A DNA stretch of 64,000 bases from Chryseolinea soli (GCF_003589925.1 NZ_CP032382.1:6758001-6822000); one strand, 5' to 3'; shown: positions 54,401-63,408, counted from the stretch's first letter. Made by a program: numbers and translations. The notes: generated by a model not told the origin, from the letters alone.

Positions 54401-54958
54401 CAACGCAATGATTTTATCATCGCACAAAAAACAGATCTCCTGAAAGCGAAAGAATCCTTGTTCAACACCATCGCTGAAATTGAAGGGGTGGCCAGCCAGA
54501 CCTTTATGGAGGCCTTCAACAAGATCAAAGAACACTTTATTCGCGTGTTCCAGTCGTTGTTTGTGCAAGGTGACGAGTGCGACTTGCGTCTCGTTGATCC
54601 CAACAACCCGCTGGAGTCCGACATCGACATCATTGCAAAACCCAAAGGCAAACGGCCGTTGACCATCAACCAGCTTTCGGGAGGAGAAAAAACCCTCACC
54701 GCTACGGCGCTGCTGTTTTCGATGTACCTGTTGAAGCCGGCACCGTTCTGTATCTTCGACGAGGTGGATGCTCCCTTGGACGACGCCAACATCGACAAGT
54801 TCAACAACATCATCCGCGATTTCAGCAAGGATTCGCAGTTCGTGATCGTGACGCACAACAAGCGCACGATGAGCTCTACGGACGTGATCTATGGTATCAC
54901 TATGGTGGAGAAAGGTATCTCCCGCGTGGTTCCCGTAGACCTTCGCGAATTGGCCTGA
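51422..54958 (+). CDS. smc: Chromosome segregation protein SMC
   Basis: The 1178-aa ATPase forms the dimeric core of the SMC-ScpAB condensin. Walker A GPNGCGKSN lies near residues 31-39. Two long coiled coils (about 165-500 and 680-1000) flank the hinge (about 515-665). The C-terminal signature LSGGEKTLTATALLF is near 1085 and Walker B FCIFDEVDAPLDDAN near 1110. The start MQLAKLEIKGFKSFADKI is the standard family beginning; the open frame extends 18 codons upstream without similarity. scpA and scpB are not in the window. A strong terminator follows. Confidence 0.98.
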   Translation: MQLAKLEIKGFKSFADKIVINFDEGITGIVGPNGCGKSNVVDSIRWVLGEQKTSALRSEKMENIIFNGTSARGAQQMAEVSLTINNTKNILPTEYAQITITRRLYRSGESEYLLNGVVCRLKDITNLFLDTGVASNSYAIIELGMVDDLLNDKDNSRRMLFEEAAGISKFKKRKKETLKKLEDTDADLERVEDLLFEIEKNMKSLEKQAKQTENYYKIKEEYKEKSIHLAKVVVNKQKDKFNHITKQIEQENDRKIGLAAEISEKEAVIEKAKAELILKEKTLSSRQKAINEFVAKIRQYESEKQIKNERLKYLNDRAAGLREQIDQDRKSNERARFSIQSLETEKKSAEDIFEEISHKLETLKADYESQKNITSELQQQSDSIRRVQRERQEENFQINKDVEIREIQVSSLKQELEKTASDTSQQSASLVEFENKLKILQEELNVKNNEQENLKKEEEEVQERMVLIEKTIDMIREEMNVTGRKLDARQNEYNLTKSLVENLEGFPEAIKFLKKKVGKNAPLLSDILTTSEEYRVAIENYLEPYLNYYIVEHESEAYEAINILSDAAKGKAHFFILDSFDKFESTTGRIYDNAFPATEIIEYDQKYRKLMAYILDKVYIYEGDTKNIPSTDENTFITKNGKLTKRKFSISGGSVGLFEGKKIGRAKNMEKLEKEIKELTTKLDDIRVSLLEKQADLEKLRNNKIRQQIDEVQRGIRQVNDEFVSLRTKREQFAQMLNNADLRREDILEKIDTLLRELDDLKPRAQRALHDLEEQENKLVSITNNLASNSEVLSQKSAAYNEQNIFYHQQENRVKSIEQETRFKQESMDQSSQRIDVNVEELKKNEDEVKRIIETTQSNDDELLGMYEEKEGMEKGLSEAEKEYYESRGYIDQVDKQLREVQHQRQSIDTTLMDLQTQLNESKMQLNSVKERLSVEFNIDLDSVVGHTAAEESEDYSKADEDKIRHDVQKIRDRLDNMGPINPMAMEAYTEIKQRNDFIIAQKTDLLKAKESLFNTIAEIEGVASQTFMEAFNKIKEHFIRVFQSLFVQGDECDLRLVDPNNPLESDIDIIAKPKGKRPLTINQLSGGEKTLTATALLFSMYLLKPAPFCIFDEVDAPLDDANIDKFNNIIRDFSKDSQFVIVTHNKRTMSSTDVIYGITMVEKGISRVVPVDLRELA

Positions 54959-54980
54959 TCGTTCTTTTATCGATTTATAG

Positions 54981-55010
54981 AAAAGACCTGCCCCGTTGCA
55001 GGTCTTTTTT
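54981..55010 (+). terminator. Rho-independent terminator after smc
   Basis: AAAAGACCTGC (54981-54991) pairs with GCAGGTCTTTT (54998-55008), an 11-bp stem with a 6-nt loop and a T7 run continuing beyond it. Confidence 0.88.
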
Positions 55011-55119
55011 TATGCGGTTATCTTTTGGGATCAGGAATATTCCCCCCATCTTCGTCTGCGCCAGTCGTTGATTTTTTCCTCCCGCGTACGATTGGCAAGG
55101 CCTTTGCGTTATTCAACCT

Positions 55120-56736
55120 ATGATCTCAAGACCATCCCAAACCGGCCACGCCCGGAACATTCTCCTGCTGCTATTTTGTCTCGCCATGTCCACCCAAGCC
55201 CAGGACCTGAAGCCCCTGGTGAAGTGGGGAAAGGAATTTGAGGCACCGCGCCATTCGTCGCTCAACGCCATTGTCGGTCACGACCAAACTGGCATCTACG
55301 CGATCAAGGAACGGTATGGCTTTGGAACCGGTGCCACCTTTTCGCTGGAGCATTACGACAACAATTTTCAACCGACCAAAACATTCGACCTGAAGCTGAG
55401 CCACGAAGGGAAGAACGCCGATCTTGAATTGATCTTGCAACTGCACAGCCGGCTTTACCTTTTCTCCTCCTTCCGGGACACCCATACGTCGCGCAAAAAA
55501 TTATTTGTACAGGAGATCAACCGCACCACGCTGGAACCTCTTCCGGACAAACGCCAGATTGCCGAGATCGATTTTGGGTCGGAGTCGCGGCGGAACAGCG
55601 GCACGTACACCATCAAAGTGTCGCGCGACAGTTCGAAGGTGTTGGTGTTTTATGCCCTCCCCTACGCAAAGAACGAGCCCGAGGCATTTGGTTTCCAGGT
55701 GTTGGACGACGCCATGAATCCGTTGTGGAACAAAGAAGTAAAATTACCCTACGAAGATGGACTCTTTACGATCGAATCCATTCGCGTGGACAATGACGGC
55801 GACGCCTATTTGCTGGCGGTCATCTACAAAGACAAGCGCAAAAGTAAACGGCACGGATTGCCCAACTACACCTACAGTGTTTTTGCGTTTGGCGACAAGG
55901 GCAAGACGGCAAAGGAATATCCTATCCGCCTGGAAGATCGTTTTCTCACCGATATGCAAATCGAGATCCTCAACAACAAGAATCTCATTTGCGCGGGCTT
56001 CTATTCCGAAAAGGGGACCAACAGCATCCGCGGAACATTTTTCCTCACCATCGATGCCGTGACCAAAGACATCAAAACGCAGAGCTACAAGGAATTCGGC
56101 ATCGACTTCATCACCCAAAACATGAAGGAGGGCGAGGCTGACCGGGCACGCCGCAAGGAGAAAAGCGGGGAAGAGAATGAGTTGTATGAATATGACCTCG
56201 ACAAGTTGCTCGTGGGCAAAGACGGTGGTGCAATGCTGATCGGCGAACAATATTATGTGAGCCAATCCACCAGCAATATGATGATGAACGGCATGATGCA
56301 AAACTACACCACGTATCATTACAACTACAACGACATCATCACCGTAAAGATCGACCCCTCGGGTCAGATCGAGTGGGCGGAGAAAGTAGCCAAGCGCCAG
56401 CACACGATCGACGACGGCGGCTTTTACTCGTCCTACACCATGGCCATCGTGAAAGGCCAGATCTGTTTCATCTTCAACGACAACCGGAAAAACGCAACCT
56501 ACAACGGGACGGGCAAGATCTATAACTACAGTCCCAATAGCCGCAACGAGAACTCGGTGATCATGTTGGTGAGCATCGATCAGACGGGCAAGCAAGTGCG
56601 GCAGCCCTTGTTTGGTGCGCTGGACGCGGAAGTGATCACGCGCCCCAAAGTGTGTCAGCAGATCTCATCGAGCGAAGTGATCCTGTTTGGACAGCGAAAG
56701 AAGACACAGCAGTTTGCACGGGTTTTCTTTGAGTGA
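55120..56736 (+). CDS. Secreted protein of unknown function
   Basis: The 538-aa protein has a signal peptide (ILLLLFCLAMSTQAQ, cleavage near residue 28) and a mature part rich in beta strands, with recurring hydrophobic strands such as LYLFSSFRDT, VLVFYALPYAKNEPEAFGF, DAYLLAVIYKDKR, LICAGFYSEKG and GAMLIGEQYYV. A propeller is likely. A Met/Asn/Tyr-rich stretch (STSNMMMNGMMQNYTTYHYN, about 385-404) stands out. I do not recognise the family. The gene is probably monocistronic and converges on the MFS gene. Confidence 0.75.
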   Translation: MISRPSQTGHARNILLLLFCLAMSTQAQDLKPLVKWGKEFEAPRHSSLNAIVGHDQTGIYAIKERYGFGTGATFSLEHYDNNFQPTKTFDLKLSHEGKNADLELILQLHSRLYLFSSFRDTHTSRKKLFVQEINRTTLEPLPDKRQIAEIDFGSESRRNSGTYTIKVSRDSSKVLVFYALPYAKNEPEAFGFQVLDDAMNPLWNKEVKLPYEDGLFTIESIRVDNDGDAYLLAVIYKDKRKSKRHGLPNYTYSVFAFGDKGKTAKEYPIRLEDRFLTDMQIEILNNKNLICAGFYSEKGTNSIRGTFFLTIDAVTKDIKTQSYKEFGIDFITQNMKEGEADRARRKEKSGEENELYEYDLDKLLVGKDGGAMLIGEQYYVSQSTSNMMMNGMMQNYTTYHYNYNDIITVKIDPSGQIEWAEKVAKRQHTIDDGGFYSSYTMAIVKGQICFIFNDNRKNATYNGTGKIYNYSPNSRNENSVIMLVSIDQTGKQVRQPLFGALDAEVITRPKVCQQISSSEVILFGQRKKTQQFARVFFE

Positions 56737-56741
56737 TGCCG

Positions 56742-57986
56742 TCACGTTTCGAGGACGACGGGCTTTGTCGGGTCGATCTTGAACCACAATGCCGCGCTGA
56801 CGAATAAGCACGCAGCGATGAGAAACAACGGGTAGCTGAAGTTTCCGGTTTGTTGAACCAGGATGCCAAAGATGAGGGTGATGAAGAAGCCACCCAGTTG
56901 CCCCGCGAAGTTCATAGCGCCCACGACAACACCTGAGTTTTGCCGACCGATGTCCACACACACCGCAAACGCGACGGGCAGCGCCAGATCTTTTGTGAGC
57001 ACGGAAAGTGCCAGCAAATAGCCCGAAGATGTTTTACTGTGCAACACACCGGCGCCCAGGAACAAGAGGGCCGACAATCCTAAACCAACGACTGCCACGA
57101 TCCGTCGACCCGGTTTCAAACCAAATTTCTGGGTAAGCCAATCACTGAGAAAGCCTCCGGTGAGACATCCGATCGCGCCAAAAAAATAAGAAAGGGAAAG
57201 GAAATTTTTTGACTCATCCTCCGTCATGCCCAACCCCTCCTGGAAATAGGTGGACGACCAGTTGGTAAAGAAATAGGACCCATAGAAAAACAGATGGCAC
57301 ATGAGCATGAGGATCCACAGATTGGTGTTCCGGGTGATGGACTTCCAGGGGATTCCATGCCGGGCGCTGCCAAGCTTGCGGCCCAATTCAATTTCCGCGA
57401 GTTCGTGTTCGGTGACGGCAGGTTTTTGGCGGGGCTCATCGCGAAACCAGATGAACCACACCGCAGCCCAAACAAACCCCAGAACCCCCAGAGCCCCGAA
57501 AGCCAGTCGCCATCCAAAGGCATGAACCAGCGGCACAACAATGAGCGGGGTTAACGCCCCGCCTATGCGACCAGCCGCCCAAATGGCCGACTGCGCCCGG
57601 GCAGTTTCTGTGCGGGGAAACCAATGGGCGATGGCGATCGATGCATTGGGATATGCGCCGGCCTCGCCCGCCCCGAAGAGGAAACGGATAATAAGTAGAA
57701 TTATAAAGCTGAACGCCGAGCCCGTAAGCGCCGTGAACACCGACCACCACACGACCACGCGCGTGAGCACCCTGCGCGCTCCAATGCGGTCGCCCAAAGC
57801 ACCTGTGGGAATTTCAAACAAGGCATAGGACAAAGAGAACGCCGCCAGTATGTAGCCAAATTGTTGATTATCCAACCCAAGGTCGGCTTTCACGTATTTC
57901 GCTACCACGTTCATGCACACCCGGTCCAGGTAGGTGATGACCGACAGGAGAACGAGGAGCAAGAGGACCTGGTAGCGTACTTTCAA
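56742..57986 (-). CDS. MFS transporter, ACS (anion:cation symporter) type
   Basis: The 414-aa protein has 12 predicted membrane helices. The N-terminal LLLVLLSVITYLDRVCMNVV and the loop GALGDRIGARRVLTR match the MFS motif A and the ACS group (ExuT/GudP/NarK-like sugar-acid and organic anion carriers). RFLFGAGEAGAYPN is the family signature in helix 4. The central loop holds a basic/acidic stretch (RDEPRQKPAVTEHELAEIE). The substrate, probably a hexuronate or sugar acid, cannot be told from sequence alone. No catabolic gene is adjacent. Confidence 0.9.
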   Translation of the reverse strand: MKVRYQVLLLLVLLSVITYLDRVCMNVVAKYVKADLGLDNQQFGYILAAFSLSYALFEIPTGALGDRIGARRVLTRVVVWWSVFTALTGSAFSFIILLIIRFLFGAGEAGAYPNASIAIAHWFPRTETARAQSAIWAAGRIGGALTPLIVVPLVHAFGWRLAFGALGVLGFVWAAVWFIWFRDEPRQKPAVTEHELAEIELGRKLGSARHGIPWKSITRNTNLWILMLMCHLFFYGSYFFTNWSSTYFQEGLGMTEDESKNFLSLSYFFGAIGCLTGGFLSDWLTQKFGLKPGRRIVAVVGLGLSALLFLGAGVLHSKTSSGYLLALSVLTKDLALPVAFAVCVDIGRQNSGVVVGAMNFAGQLGGFFITLIFGILVQQTGNFSYPLFLIAACLFVSAALWFKIDPTKPVVLET

Positions 57987-58075
57987 ATGACCCGATGGAT
58001 TAGTCCTTCAAGATAGAAAGGATTGATCAAATGCCATAGAGCATCCTAACCCAACGTTCAGGCCACGGTTGTTGG

Positions 58076-59023
58076 TCAGAAGGTAGAGACGTGTAGTTTT
58101 TTGTCGCCTTCCTTGAGGAGCGTTCCTTTCTTCTTCACTTCGCTTTCCTGTTTTCGCTCGTCGGTGATGAGCGTGTCCAGGTAGCGTTGCACATTTCCAT
58201 AGGGCACCGTCACCGGTTTGCCCGTGGTGATGGCCTGGGTGGCATAGGCGTTGACGAGATCGGGATAGTGGGCCATAAACATTTCGTGCGTGGCAAACAT
58301 ATCACACCCTAGGATGACATCGCCCGACACCACGACCATGCCGATCACATCGGGTTCGCTGGCAAAAAGCGGCTTGAAGTAGTCGGTATATTTTTTCAGG
58401 CTTGCGCTGAACGGTCCGGAATTTTTCAAGGCGGTGAGTGTGCCGGTGCTCGTGGTGGCGTTGTTTTTCGATGTGGTTTCCGCCACCTTATCCCAAACCT
58501 TCTGCTGATCTTTTTCCACGATAGCCGCCTTGCGGACGTCGTTCGTTGAGAACGACGAATACGACTTAAACTCCATACCCTCATCCCCTCCTTTCTGCGG
58601 TTGCCAACGACCGGGCTCTACACAGAAGACCGAAATATCCTTTTTGCTTTTGGGGTACAAAAGAAAATCCTGCGCGATGACACGATCTTGTTTGCCGCCC
58701 TGCACCACCTCGCCCGAAAGCACCATGATGGTGTCGGATGATACGTTTTCGATGTAGAGTGTGTTCACTTCTCCCCTGTCGCGTTCGGTGATCTTTGCTT
58801 TATTTTTTTGCAGGCCATCCTTGAGCGTCACATAGTTTCCCACATGCTTATGCTGTTCTTTGAAGGCTGCGTTCGCTCGCACGGGATACACCTGGAGGTT
58901 TTCATAGGCATACTTTTTCAGTGCCGCAGCTGGTTCCAGTTTCAGGTTGGCTTTGTTGTATTGCGCATGGGTTGTGGCGATCGCGATCGCCAGGAGCAGG
59001 TTTGTGAACATGAACCGTTTCAT
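58076..59023 (-). CDS. ARPP-1/DUF6569-like secreted protein
   Basis: The 315-aa protein has a signal peptide (FTNLLLAIAIATTHAQ). Its core resembles the ARPP-1 (DUF6569) family: LQVYPVRANAAF, YVTLKDGLQ, VNTLYIENVSSDTIMVLSGEVVQGGKQDR (in parts), RVIAQDFLLYPKSKKDISVFCVEPGRW. The family was named for association with ADP-ribosylglycohydrolase and phosphatase domains, and its own activity is unknown. A Ser/Thr/Asn linker lies near residues 180-200. It follows the VWA gene by 28 bp on the same strand. Confidence 0.7.
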   Translation of the reverse strand: MKRFMFTNLLLAIAIATTHAQYNKANLKLEPAAALKKYAYENLQVYPVRANAAFKEQHKHVGNYVTLKDGLQKNKAKITERDRGEVNTLYIENVSSDTIMVLSGEVVQGGKQDRVIAQDFLLYPKSKKDISVFCVEPGRWQPQKGGDEGMEFKSYSSFSTNDVRKAAIVEKDQQKVWDKVAETTSKNNATTSTGTLTALKNSGPFSASLKKYTDYFKPLFASEPDVIGMVVVSGDVILGCDMFATHEMFMAHYPDLVNAYATQAITTGKPVTVPYGNVQRYLDTLITDERKQESEVKKKGTLLKEGDKKLHVSTF

Positions 59024-59051
59024 ATGCTATCGGAGTGGGTTGAAGGTGCTT

Positions 59052-60224
59052 TTATTTCCAGCTCAAATTTTTTGCCTGGCCGTAGGCCTTCAGCGACTTG
59101 ATCATGGTAGCATCCAGGGAAGCTGTCTTGTCTGCGGCGGTGCTGTGGGTGTCGATATATTTGCTGCGTTCTTTTTGGAGCGTCTGGATTTCTGCCTGTA
59201 TGCGGGCACGGTCAGCTGCTTTTTGGGCGATATAGCTTTTGCGTTGCTCCACCGTCATGGAGCGCATTTCTTCGGGTAAGTCGTCGGTTTTGGTTTCGGT
59301 AACGATCTTGGCGTTATCCTTTGAGGCATCGATCAGGTCCCAGCTTGAATTGGAATAGACCTTCGAACTTTTGGAAAGGGTGCGCTCTACTTCATTTGCC
59401 TTGCCGTATTGCGCAGCATTGCTGTCCTGAACCCGTTGTTGATCTTTTTTGTATGCGCCGGACGCGCCATAGTAAACATAAGTGGCATTCAAGGCCTCAT
59501 TTTTGGCGCTGATCTGATCATCGAAAGGCGTTGCGATATAGACGGTCTTGCGATTTTGTTCGATGCTCATATAGGCACCTCCTCCTACGTCTGCTCCCCG
59601 CTTCCAACTCGTTGCAATGCCTTCGTCAAAGCTTCCGCAGAAGATCGTGTTCACCACGACATCCTTTTCTTTCGCGTATTGACATGCCCACTCATACGAA
59701 ACACTTCCCTGCGAGAAGGGCTCGTTGCCGGCGATGAAAATCATTTTGAGGTCGTTTTTCTCTCCCGACCATTCCAGTTGTTCGAGTGCCGTACGGATCA
59801 CGTGTCCACAATATTCCTGGCCGCCATTGGTGGTGAGGGCAAACAATTTTTCGGAGAGTACGTCCAGGTCTCCCGTCAGCGGACTCACCTGGCGGATGTA
59901 GCCGTTGCCGGACGACAGCCGGTCGTTGCCATATTCGTAGAGGGCAATGGCGATGTCGGGCGACGCACCGTCGCTGCATTTGGCGGCGGCCAGCTCGTTC
60001 ACGATCTTCCACAACTGCGATTTGGCTTGTTCGATGAGCCCGTCCATGCTGTTGCTGGTGTCCAGCAGCAAGGCCAGCTTGATCTTTTGGCTTTTCACGG
60101 TGGCCGGCTCGGCAGTTGGTCTGGTCTCCGAGTGAGCCGGCTGGCATTCAGTATACAGGCATAGGGCGGCGGTGAAAACGATACCTTTCAAAAGCAGGCC
60201 CGCGGCGGTGTTCAGGTGTCTCAT
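59052..60224 (-). CDS. VWA-domain protein, exported
   Basis: The 390-aa protein has an N-terminal hydrophobic segment (LLLKGIVFTAALCLYTEC, possible lipoprotein Cys near residue 26). It is followed by a von Willebrand A domain with an intact MIDAS (LLDTSNSM, about 52-59, DxSxS) and a C-terminal helical segment (EEMRSMTVEQRKSYIAQKAADRARIQAEIQTLQKER, split). VWA domains bind ligands through a divalent metal. The pairing with an ARPP-1-like gene 28 bp downstream suggests a joint role; the pathway is unknown. Confidence 0.85.
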   Translation of the reverse strand: MRHLNTAAGLLLKGIVFTAALCLYTECQPAHSETRPTAEPATVKSQKIKLALLLDTSNSMDGLIEQAKSQLWKIVNELAAAKCSDGASPDIAIALYEYGNDRLSSGNGYIRQVSPLTGDLDVLSEKLFALTTNGGQEYCGHVIRTALEQLEWSGEKNDLKMIFIAGNEPFSQGSVSYEWACQYAKEKDVVVNTIFCGSFDEGIATSWKRGADVGGGAYMSIEQNRKTVYIATPFDDQISAKNEALNATYVYYGASGAYKKDQQRVQDSNAAQYGKANEVERTLSKSSKVYSNSSWDLIDASKDNAKIVTETKTDDLPEEMRSMTVEQRKSYIAQKAADRARIQAEIQTLQKERSKYIDTHSTAADKTASLDATMIKSLKAYGQAKNLSWK

Positions 60225-60405
60225 GGCTAATTGTTTTTTTTTTAAATCTCACGCGAAAAAAGAGGAATGGGTATCGAAACTGAGGGAGGGCGCCATTCCA
60301 CTGAGTGAACCGCCAGGCCGGCTTCGGGAAAGCCTGGTTTAGGTTGGTCTCCCGAAAATTTGCATTTTGAATATTGTATTAACTTTCCCGCTCAAAGCTC
60401 ATTTC

Positions 60406-62358
60406 ATGCGCCAACGAATCGTCATCGTGTTCTGTTTTCTGGGGATCTTGCTCTCGACGACCGGTTATGGTCAGGCCAGCAAAAAAGACTCCTACACGAA
60501 ATTCAAGAGCAATTCCTCGCGCCAGTCGGTGTCGGTGTTGTTGAATGAAGCGAGTGGAATGAAGGATAAAGACCCACAAAATGCGCTCAGCAAAGTGCGG
60601 GAAGCCCTTGGACTAAGCCTGGCCAACGGCGAGTCCTTCAATGAAGGACGATGCTACCTATTGCTGGGCGAGATCAATGAAGGCCTGCAGGAATGGAAGC
60701 TGGCCCTGGACAATTATGGACATGCCCGTGAAAAACTTGTTACCCCAAAGGGTGGATACACCGACGAGTATGTGCGTGCCGTGCAAGGCATGGGCAACAC
60801 CGCCCTGAAACTCGGGCAATACGCTGAAGCTTTGAAGCACTTTGAAGAAGCCTTGCAGCTATCCAGGAATGCCAACCAAAAAGCTGCCTTGCAATTGAGC
60901 TTGTCGGAAGTGTATTACCAGATGGAGCGCTACCCGGAAGCGTTGGTCCCTTTGAAGGAGATCGACCTCACCCCGAAGAAAGTAGTGAGCAGTGACAACA
61001 GTTTTTCCAACCAAGCCAAGAACCAGGAAGCGAAGATCTATGCCCGCCTTAACAACCTGGACAAAAGCAAAGCCCTGTTTGACAGCTCGGTGAACACGTT
61101 GCGCCAAACCAAGAACGTGAGCCCCGAAGAAGACCAGTCTTTGCAAAAGGCCAAAGAGGAAATCGCGGGCGTATTTCGCTCCCAAAACCGTTACGATGAC
61201 GAGATCGACCTGCGCAATAAGTCCATTGAATATAACCTGGAGTCGAATAACTTTTCTGAAGTGACCAAGGACAAAGTAGAGATCGGCAACGCGCTCGACG
61301 CCAAAGGCGAACCCCGCGCTGCGCTGAGGGCCATCGAAGAAGCCGCGCGCATTGCCGACACCCTCCACAATCCCAAGGAGCAGATGTATGCCTATCAAAC
61401 ACTGGCCAACCTCTATGAAAAGAACGGCATGACGTCCAAGGCGCTGGATGCCTATCACAAATTCAGCTTCCACGTCACGCAGGCCGACTCGCTCAACGAA
61501 GTGCAGCGTCTCCAGCAGGCCCGGATCCTCAACATTCAAAAAGACATCACCGAACTCTCCAAGAATGTATCGCTCGGCAAACAGGAAGAAAGCCTGGAGC
61601 AGGCCACCGTGACGCGTCAACGGATCATCATCTATGGACTGCTGGCCTTGTTGCTGGTGATTGGCACCACCTCGTATTTCACCTATAAGAATGCGCAAGC
61701 CAGCAAAATGGCCAACCAACTGCTGGCCTTGAAGTCGCTGCGCAGCCAGATGAACCCGCATTTTATTTTCAATGCGCTCAATTCCGTCAACCATTTTATT
61801 GCCCAGCAGGACGAGCGCGCTGCCAACAAATTCCTTTCCGAATTCTCCCAACTGATGCGGCTCGTGCTAGAAAATTCACAAGAGGATTTTATTCCCTTGC
61901 AACAGGAGCAGGACATTCTCTCGCTGTACCTGAAACTGGAGCACTATCGCTTCCGCGATAAATTCGACTACACGATCGACGTAGACGCATCGCTGAACAC
62001 CGAAGCGATGGAGGTCCCTCCTATGCTGATTCAGCCTTACATCGAGAACGCTGTCTGGCATGGGTTGAGGTATCGGGAGGAGAAGGGTCATCTTTCGCTC
62101 CGGTTCATCAAAGACAACGGGCAGTTGGTGGTGGAGATCAAAGACAACGGCATCGGCCGCAAACGGTCGGCCGCGTTGAAGACGGCGCAACAGAAAAAAC
62201 ACCGGTCCACCGGCTTGAAAAATATTCGCGAGCGGCTGGACATCCTCAATAAAGTTTACAAGACCCATTACCGCGTTGCCATAGACGACCTGCCGGAAGG
62301 ATCGGGAACCGAAGTGCGCGTGTATTTACCTATGAAAAATCATACCGCGAGCCTATGA
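60406..62358 (+). CDS. LytS-family sensor histidine kinase with periplasmic TPRs
   Basis: The 650-aa protein has a signal peptide (IVIVFCFLGILLSTTGYG), a periplasmic sensor of about seven TPRs (about 30-390; for example EYVRAVQGMGNTALKLGQYAEALKHFEEAL, in two halves), a transmembrane helix (about 407-428) and a cytoplasmic kinase of the HisKA_7/His_kinase type. The phospho-accepting His is in RSQMNPHFIFNALNS (about 447-461). The ATP-binding N box is IQPYIENAVWHG and the G box is IKDNGIGRK. ATG 60406 gives the signal peptide, where an upstream TTG does not. It overlaps its response regulator by four bases (ATGA). Confidence 0.93.
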   Translation: MRQRIVIVFCFLGILLSTTGYGQASKKDSYTKFKSNSSRQSVSVLLNEASGMKDKDPQNALSKVREALGLSLANGESFNEGRCYLLLGEINEGLQEWKLALDNYGHAREKLVTPKGGYTDEYVRAVQGMGNTALKLGQYAEALKHFEEALQLSRNANQKAALQLSLSEVYYQMERYPEALVPLKEIDLTPKKVVSSDNSFSNQAKNQEAKIYARLNNLDKSKALFDSSVNTLRQTKNVSPEEDQSLQKAKEEIAGVFRSQNRYDDEIDLRNKSIEYNLESNNFSEVTKDKVEIGNALDAKGEPRAALRAIEEAARIADTLHNPKEQMYAYQTLANLYEKNGMTSKALDAYHKFSFHVTQADSLNEVQRLQQARILNIQKDITELSKNVSLGKQEESLEQATVTRQRIIIYGLLALLLVIGTTSYFTYKNAQASKMANQLLALKSLRSQMNPHFIFNALNSVNHFIAQQDERAANKFLSEFSQLMRLVLENSQEDFIPLQQEQDILSLYLKLEHYRFRDKFDYTIDVDASLNTEAMEVPPMLIQPYIENAVWHGLRYREEKGHLSLRFIKDNGQLVVEIKDNGIGRKRSAALKTAQQKKHRSTGLKNIRERLDILNKVYKTHYRVAIDDLPEGSGTEVRVYLPMKNHTASL

Positions 62359-63092
62359 AAGCCGTGATCGTCGACGATGAAAAAGACAGCCGCCAGATCC
62401 TGGCGAACTACCTGGCCAAATACTGTCCCGAAGTCCAGGTCTGTGGCTTTGGCGAGTCCGTATCCACCGGGCTGGAGGCCATCGAAGCCCACCGCCCCGA
62501 CATTGTTTTTCTCGACATCGAAATGCCCTATGGCAACGGCTTCGACCTGCTGGACAAGGTTGGTCAGGTAGATTTCGAGACGGTCTTTGTCACGGCCTTC
62601 GACACCTACGCCATCCAAGCCCTCAACCTGAGTGCCGCCTATTACCTGCTGAAACCCATCGACATCGACGAGCTCATCAAGGCCGTGACCAAAATAAAAG
62701 AAGAGCGCGCCGCCGAAAACTACAAACACCACGCGCAAGTGCTCCTGGAGAATTTGCGCGCACCCTCACCTCAAAAGATCATGCTGCCCACCCTGGAGGG
62801 CTTCGAGATCGTGTCGATCAACACCATCTTATATTGCGAGGCCGTAGATAACTTCACCCGCTTTCATTTCGAGACGGGCACTCCCCTGCTCATTTGCCGC
62901 ACACTGAAATATTTTGAGGAAGTGTTGGGGGAGCATGGCTTTCTGCGGATCCATCGATCGCATCTTATTCATCCCCATCATGTTATTCGATACTCGAAGG
63001 GAAAGGGAGGGTTTGTGACGATGAAGGATAAGCGGGAATTGGAGGTGGCGCCGAGTAGGAAGAAGGAGTTGTTGGGGTTGTTTGAGCGATGA
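62355..63092 (+). CDS. LytTR-family response regulator
   Basis: The 245-aa protein has a receiver domain (VIVDDEKDS, phospho-acceptor VFLDIEMP with Asp54, TAFDTYAIQAL and the Lys in LLKPID). A LytTR DNA-binding domain follows in the C-terminal half (PTLEGFEIVSINTILYCEAVDNFTRFHF, in parts; LRIHRSHLIHP). It is phosphorylated by the upstream TPR-LytS kinase. Such pairs control envelope or polysaccharide genes; targets cannot be named here. The ATG overlaps the kinase stop. Confidence 0.96.
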   Translation: MKAVIVDDEKDSRQILANYLAKYCPEVQVCGFGESVSTGLEAIEAHRPDIVFLDIEMPYGNGFDLLDKVGQVDFETVFVTAFDTYAIQALNLSAAYYLLKPIDIDELIKAVTKIKEERAAENYKHHAQVLLENLRAPSPQKIMLPTLEGFEIVSINTILYCEAVDNFTRFHFETGTPLLICRTLKYFEEVLGEHGFLRIHRSHLIHPHHVIRYSKGKGGFVTMKDKRELEVAPSRKKELLGLFER

Positions 63093-63099
63093 GGTTCAG

Positions 63100-63362
63100 G
63101 AGCCAGAATCCAGGAGCCAGTAGTTAGTGGTCAGTAATCAGTAGTCTCTATTCAGTAAATCATGGCTGGCAAATAGGCAGGATGCACAAGCATTTGGAGG
63201 TTGATCTGTAACCATAGGCCATCAATCGCTTCGTGAACTTTAAATCTGAAATAGATGCATTCTCTTCATCTAATCGGCAGAAATCACAAGCCAAACAGCG
63301 CCCTAACAACTATCGAATACTGACTTCTGGCTACTAACTACTGGCCACTGAATTCTGGCTCC
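63100..63362. mobile_element. MITE-like element with 45-bp imperfect terminal inverted repeats
   Basis: The left arm (63100-63145) begins GGAGCCAGAATCCAGGAGCC and the right arm (63318-63362) is its reverse complement with 38 of 45 positions matching. The 172-bp core has no coding frame I can support. The outer arms are made of repeated CAGTA/CCAGAA words, a kind of low-complexity dispersed repeat seen in other Bacteroidota intergenic regions. No flanking target duplication was identified. Confidence 0.55.
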
Positions 63363-63373
63363 CCCCTAAAAAC

Positions 63374-63408
63374 AAAAAGCACCACAGCTAAACCGTGGTG
63401 CTTTTTTT
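63374..63408. terminator. Bidirectional rho-independent terminator
   Basis: AAAAAGCACCAC (63374-63385) pairs with GTGGTGCTTTTT (63395-63406); the loop is AGCTAAACC. Runs of A before and T after mean it can end transcription in both directions, serving the LytTR gene and, on the minus strand, the SWIB gene. Confidence 0.88.
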
